The position numbers were made by a program, and so were the translations under genes. 64,000 bases of DNA from Flavobacterium urocaniciphilum (lineage in GTDB: Bacteria; Bacteroidota; Bacteroidia; Flavobacteriales; Flavobacteriaceae): positions 186,001 to 250,000 of the forward strand of contig NZ_FOEI01000004.1 in assembly GCF_900110615.1 (NCBI RefSeq), given 5' to 3'. Positions 63,222 through 64,000 of this stretch are shown piece after piece; the first letter of the stretch is position 1; the number at the start of each line of letters is the position of its first letter. The notes beneath the pieces were generated by a model. It saw nothing but the letters and a program-made list of their open reading frames with translations. It searched no databases and was not told the DNA's origin.

Positions 63222-63662
63222 TTAACGTTTTTTTTGGAAGAAGCTTGTCATTAATTCGGCACATTCTTTTTCTAAAACTCCAGAAATTACTTCAGTTTTC
63301 GGATGAATTTGCGTTCCTAATGCTTTATAACCGCGTTTTTCATCAGAAGCTCCAAAAACAATTTTAGAAATCTGACTCCAATACAAAGCTCCGGCACACA
63401 TTTGACAAGGCTCCAAAGTAACATATAGCGTACACCCTTTTAAATATTTTCCACCTAAAAAATTTGCCGCACTGGTAATTGCTTGCATTTCAGCATGTGC
63501 TGTTACATCATTTAACAACTCGGTTAAGTTATGCGATCTGGCAATAACCTTATTATCAATAACCACCACTGCACCAACCGGGATTTCATCTTTATCAAAA
63601 GCCATTTCAGCTTCCTGAAGTGCTTTTTTCATAAAATATTCGTCAGTAAAAATATTTTCCAA
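63222..63662 (-). CDS. tadA: tRNA-specific adenosine deaminase (TadA-type nucleoside deaminase)
   Basis: 146 residues of the cytidine/deoxycytidylate deaminase fold. Zinc site: His56-Ala-Glu58 (Glu is the proton shuttle) and Pro-Cys86-Gln-Met-Cys89. The PVGAVVV and GCTLYVTLEPCQMCAGAL pattern fits TadA, which makes inosine at the wobble position of tRNA-Arg. Guanine deaminases look similar, so the exact substrate is not certain. It stands alone, with a large palindromic repeat in the gap before dxs. Confidence 0.9.
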   Translation of the reverse strand: MENIFTDEYFMKKALQEAEMAFDKDEIPVGAVVVIDNKVIARSHNLTELLNDVTAHAEMQAITSAANFLGGKYLKGCTLYVTLEPCQMCAGALYWSQISKIVFGASDEKRGYKALGTQIHPKTEVISGVLEKECAELMTSFFQKKR

Positions 63663-63686
63663 TTTTGATTTTTTTAATTTGATTTT

Positions 63687-63805
63687 GCCACGAATTCACG
63701 AATTACAAATTTGATTTAAATGTTAAAACTTAAAAAATTCTAATAATTAATCGACTTTGTCTATTCGAATTTTTTAATAAATATTTCAATTCGTGAATTC
63801 GTGGC
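63687..63805. repeat. Palindromic dispersed repeat, copy 2 (119 bp)
   Basis: Ends are a perfect 18-bp inverted repeat: GCCACGAATTCACGAATT (63687-63704) and AATTCGTGAATTCGTGGC (63788-63805). The middle has ATCGACTTTGTC and ATTCGAATTTT, matching copy 1 at 42263-42379. No ORF inside. It could fold into a long hairpin or be a non-autonomous mobile repeat. Confidence 0.85.
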
Positions 63806-63859
63806 TAATTTAAATATGCATCAACTACTTGTTCGTTATCAAATTTACAAACATTATTG

Positions 63860-63867
63860 TATTTTTG
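63860..63867 (+). promoter_or_regulatory. dxs promoter, -7 element
   Basis: TATTTTTG, 9 bases before the ATG, which implies an almost leaderless transcript. No well-spaced TTG. Confidence 0.5.
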
Positions 63868-63875
63868 CAGCAAGA

Positions 63876-64000
63876 ATGGAAAATTTACTTTCACATATAA
63901 CTACTCCAACTGATTTAAGAAAACTTTCTGAAAATCAGTTACCCCAAGTTGCTAATGAACTTCGAGAGTTTATTATTGATATCGTATCTCAGAAAGAAGG
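63876..64000 (+). CDS. dxs: 1-deoxy-D-xylulose-5-phosphate synthase, N-terminal fragment
   Basis: The first 41 codons, cut by the right edge of the window. MENLLSHITTPTDLRKLS then QLPQVANELREFIIDIVS is the usual Dxs N-terminus (TPxDLRxL and the LxxEIR helix). Dxs condenses pyruvate and glyceraldehyde 3-phosphate, the first step of the MEP isoprenoid pathway. If the rest is intact, it would supply prenyl precursors, including those used by the GGGP synthase at 32793. The catalytic part is outside the window. Confidence 0.85.
   Translation, partial: MENLLSHITTPTDLRKLSENQLPQVANELREFIIDIVSQKE

Noticed and set aside
1..64000. CRISPR arrays, tRNA or rRNA genes, prophage or insertion-sequence genes
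   Set aside because: I looked for regularly spaced repeats, cloverleaf-like segments, and integrase, transposase or phage structural proteins and saw none.

Overview
The window is chromosomal DNA from a member of the Bacteroidota, most likely a Flavobacterium or close relative. It is strongly AT-rich. Start codons almost never have a Shine-Dalgarno sequence. Many genes follow the flavobacterial promoter pattern TTG-N19-21-TAnnTTTG. The gene content is also typical of the group: the gliding lipoprotein GldD, a TPP-riboswitch-controlled TonB-dependent receptor, DUF4301, DUF4407, DUF3127, a bacterial GGGP synthase, and the order purH-mreB-mreC-mreD-mrdA-rodA. I saw no tRNA, rRNA, CRISPR array, prophage or insertion sequence. 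No gene-free stretch exceeds about 300 bases.

Layout. 1-3.3 kb: end of an Omp85-family barrel gene, fbaA and accD. 3.3-6.5 kb (minus): asnB and a MacB-type ABC permease. 6.6-14 kb (plus): purH, then the rod-shape/elongasome operon mreBCD-mrdA-rodA. 14-17.6 kb: a NUC-type endonuclease, a coiled-coil exported protein and the tail-specific protease. 17.8-21.4 kb: surE, then rplM-rpsI-rpsB-tsf with structured leaders. 21.5-27.6 kb: an EamA transporter, a solitary exported protein resembling the C-terminal part of DUF2723 proteins, and an inactive/active pair of M16 peptidases. 27.8-31.9 kb: rplU-rpmA, a DUF4407 membrane protein, a thioredoxin-fold-like lipoprotein and ahcY.

32-38.5 kb (plus): a compact run of PPTase, GGGP synthase, PnuC/PnuT-type transporter, DUF4301 and ArfB-like rescue factor, then a TPP riboswitch and its TonB receptor. 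38.5-46 kb: a Rieske-like lipoprotein without iron ligands, greA with a hairpin leader, a HIT protein, an SH3-like exported protein, a histidine kinase, a flavin reductase, DUF3127, aat, a VF530-family protein, tag and a queuosine-precursor transporter. 46-52 kb (minus): a giant TraB/GumN protein, gldD, ssb and mutY, with gldE missing from its usual place. 52-54.4 kb (plus): hup, a 30-residue very basic protein and rng. 54.4-63.2 kb (minus): pbpC, a lipoprotein and a thioester-type alpha-2-macroglobulin, a probable periplasmic defence and peptidoglycan-repair operon. 63.2-64 kb: tadA and the first codons of dxs.

The genes are mostly core: cell-wall elongation, translation, purine and lipid precursor synthesis, and DNA repair. 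The less ordinary material is in family variants that have lost metal ligands (AccD, RNase G, the Rieske-like protein), in structured 5' leaders, and in two copies of a roughly 118-bp palindromic repeat whose ends read GCCACGAATT.
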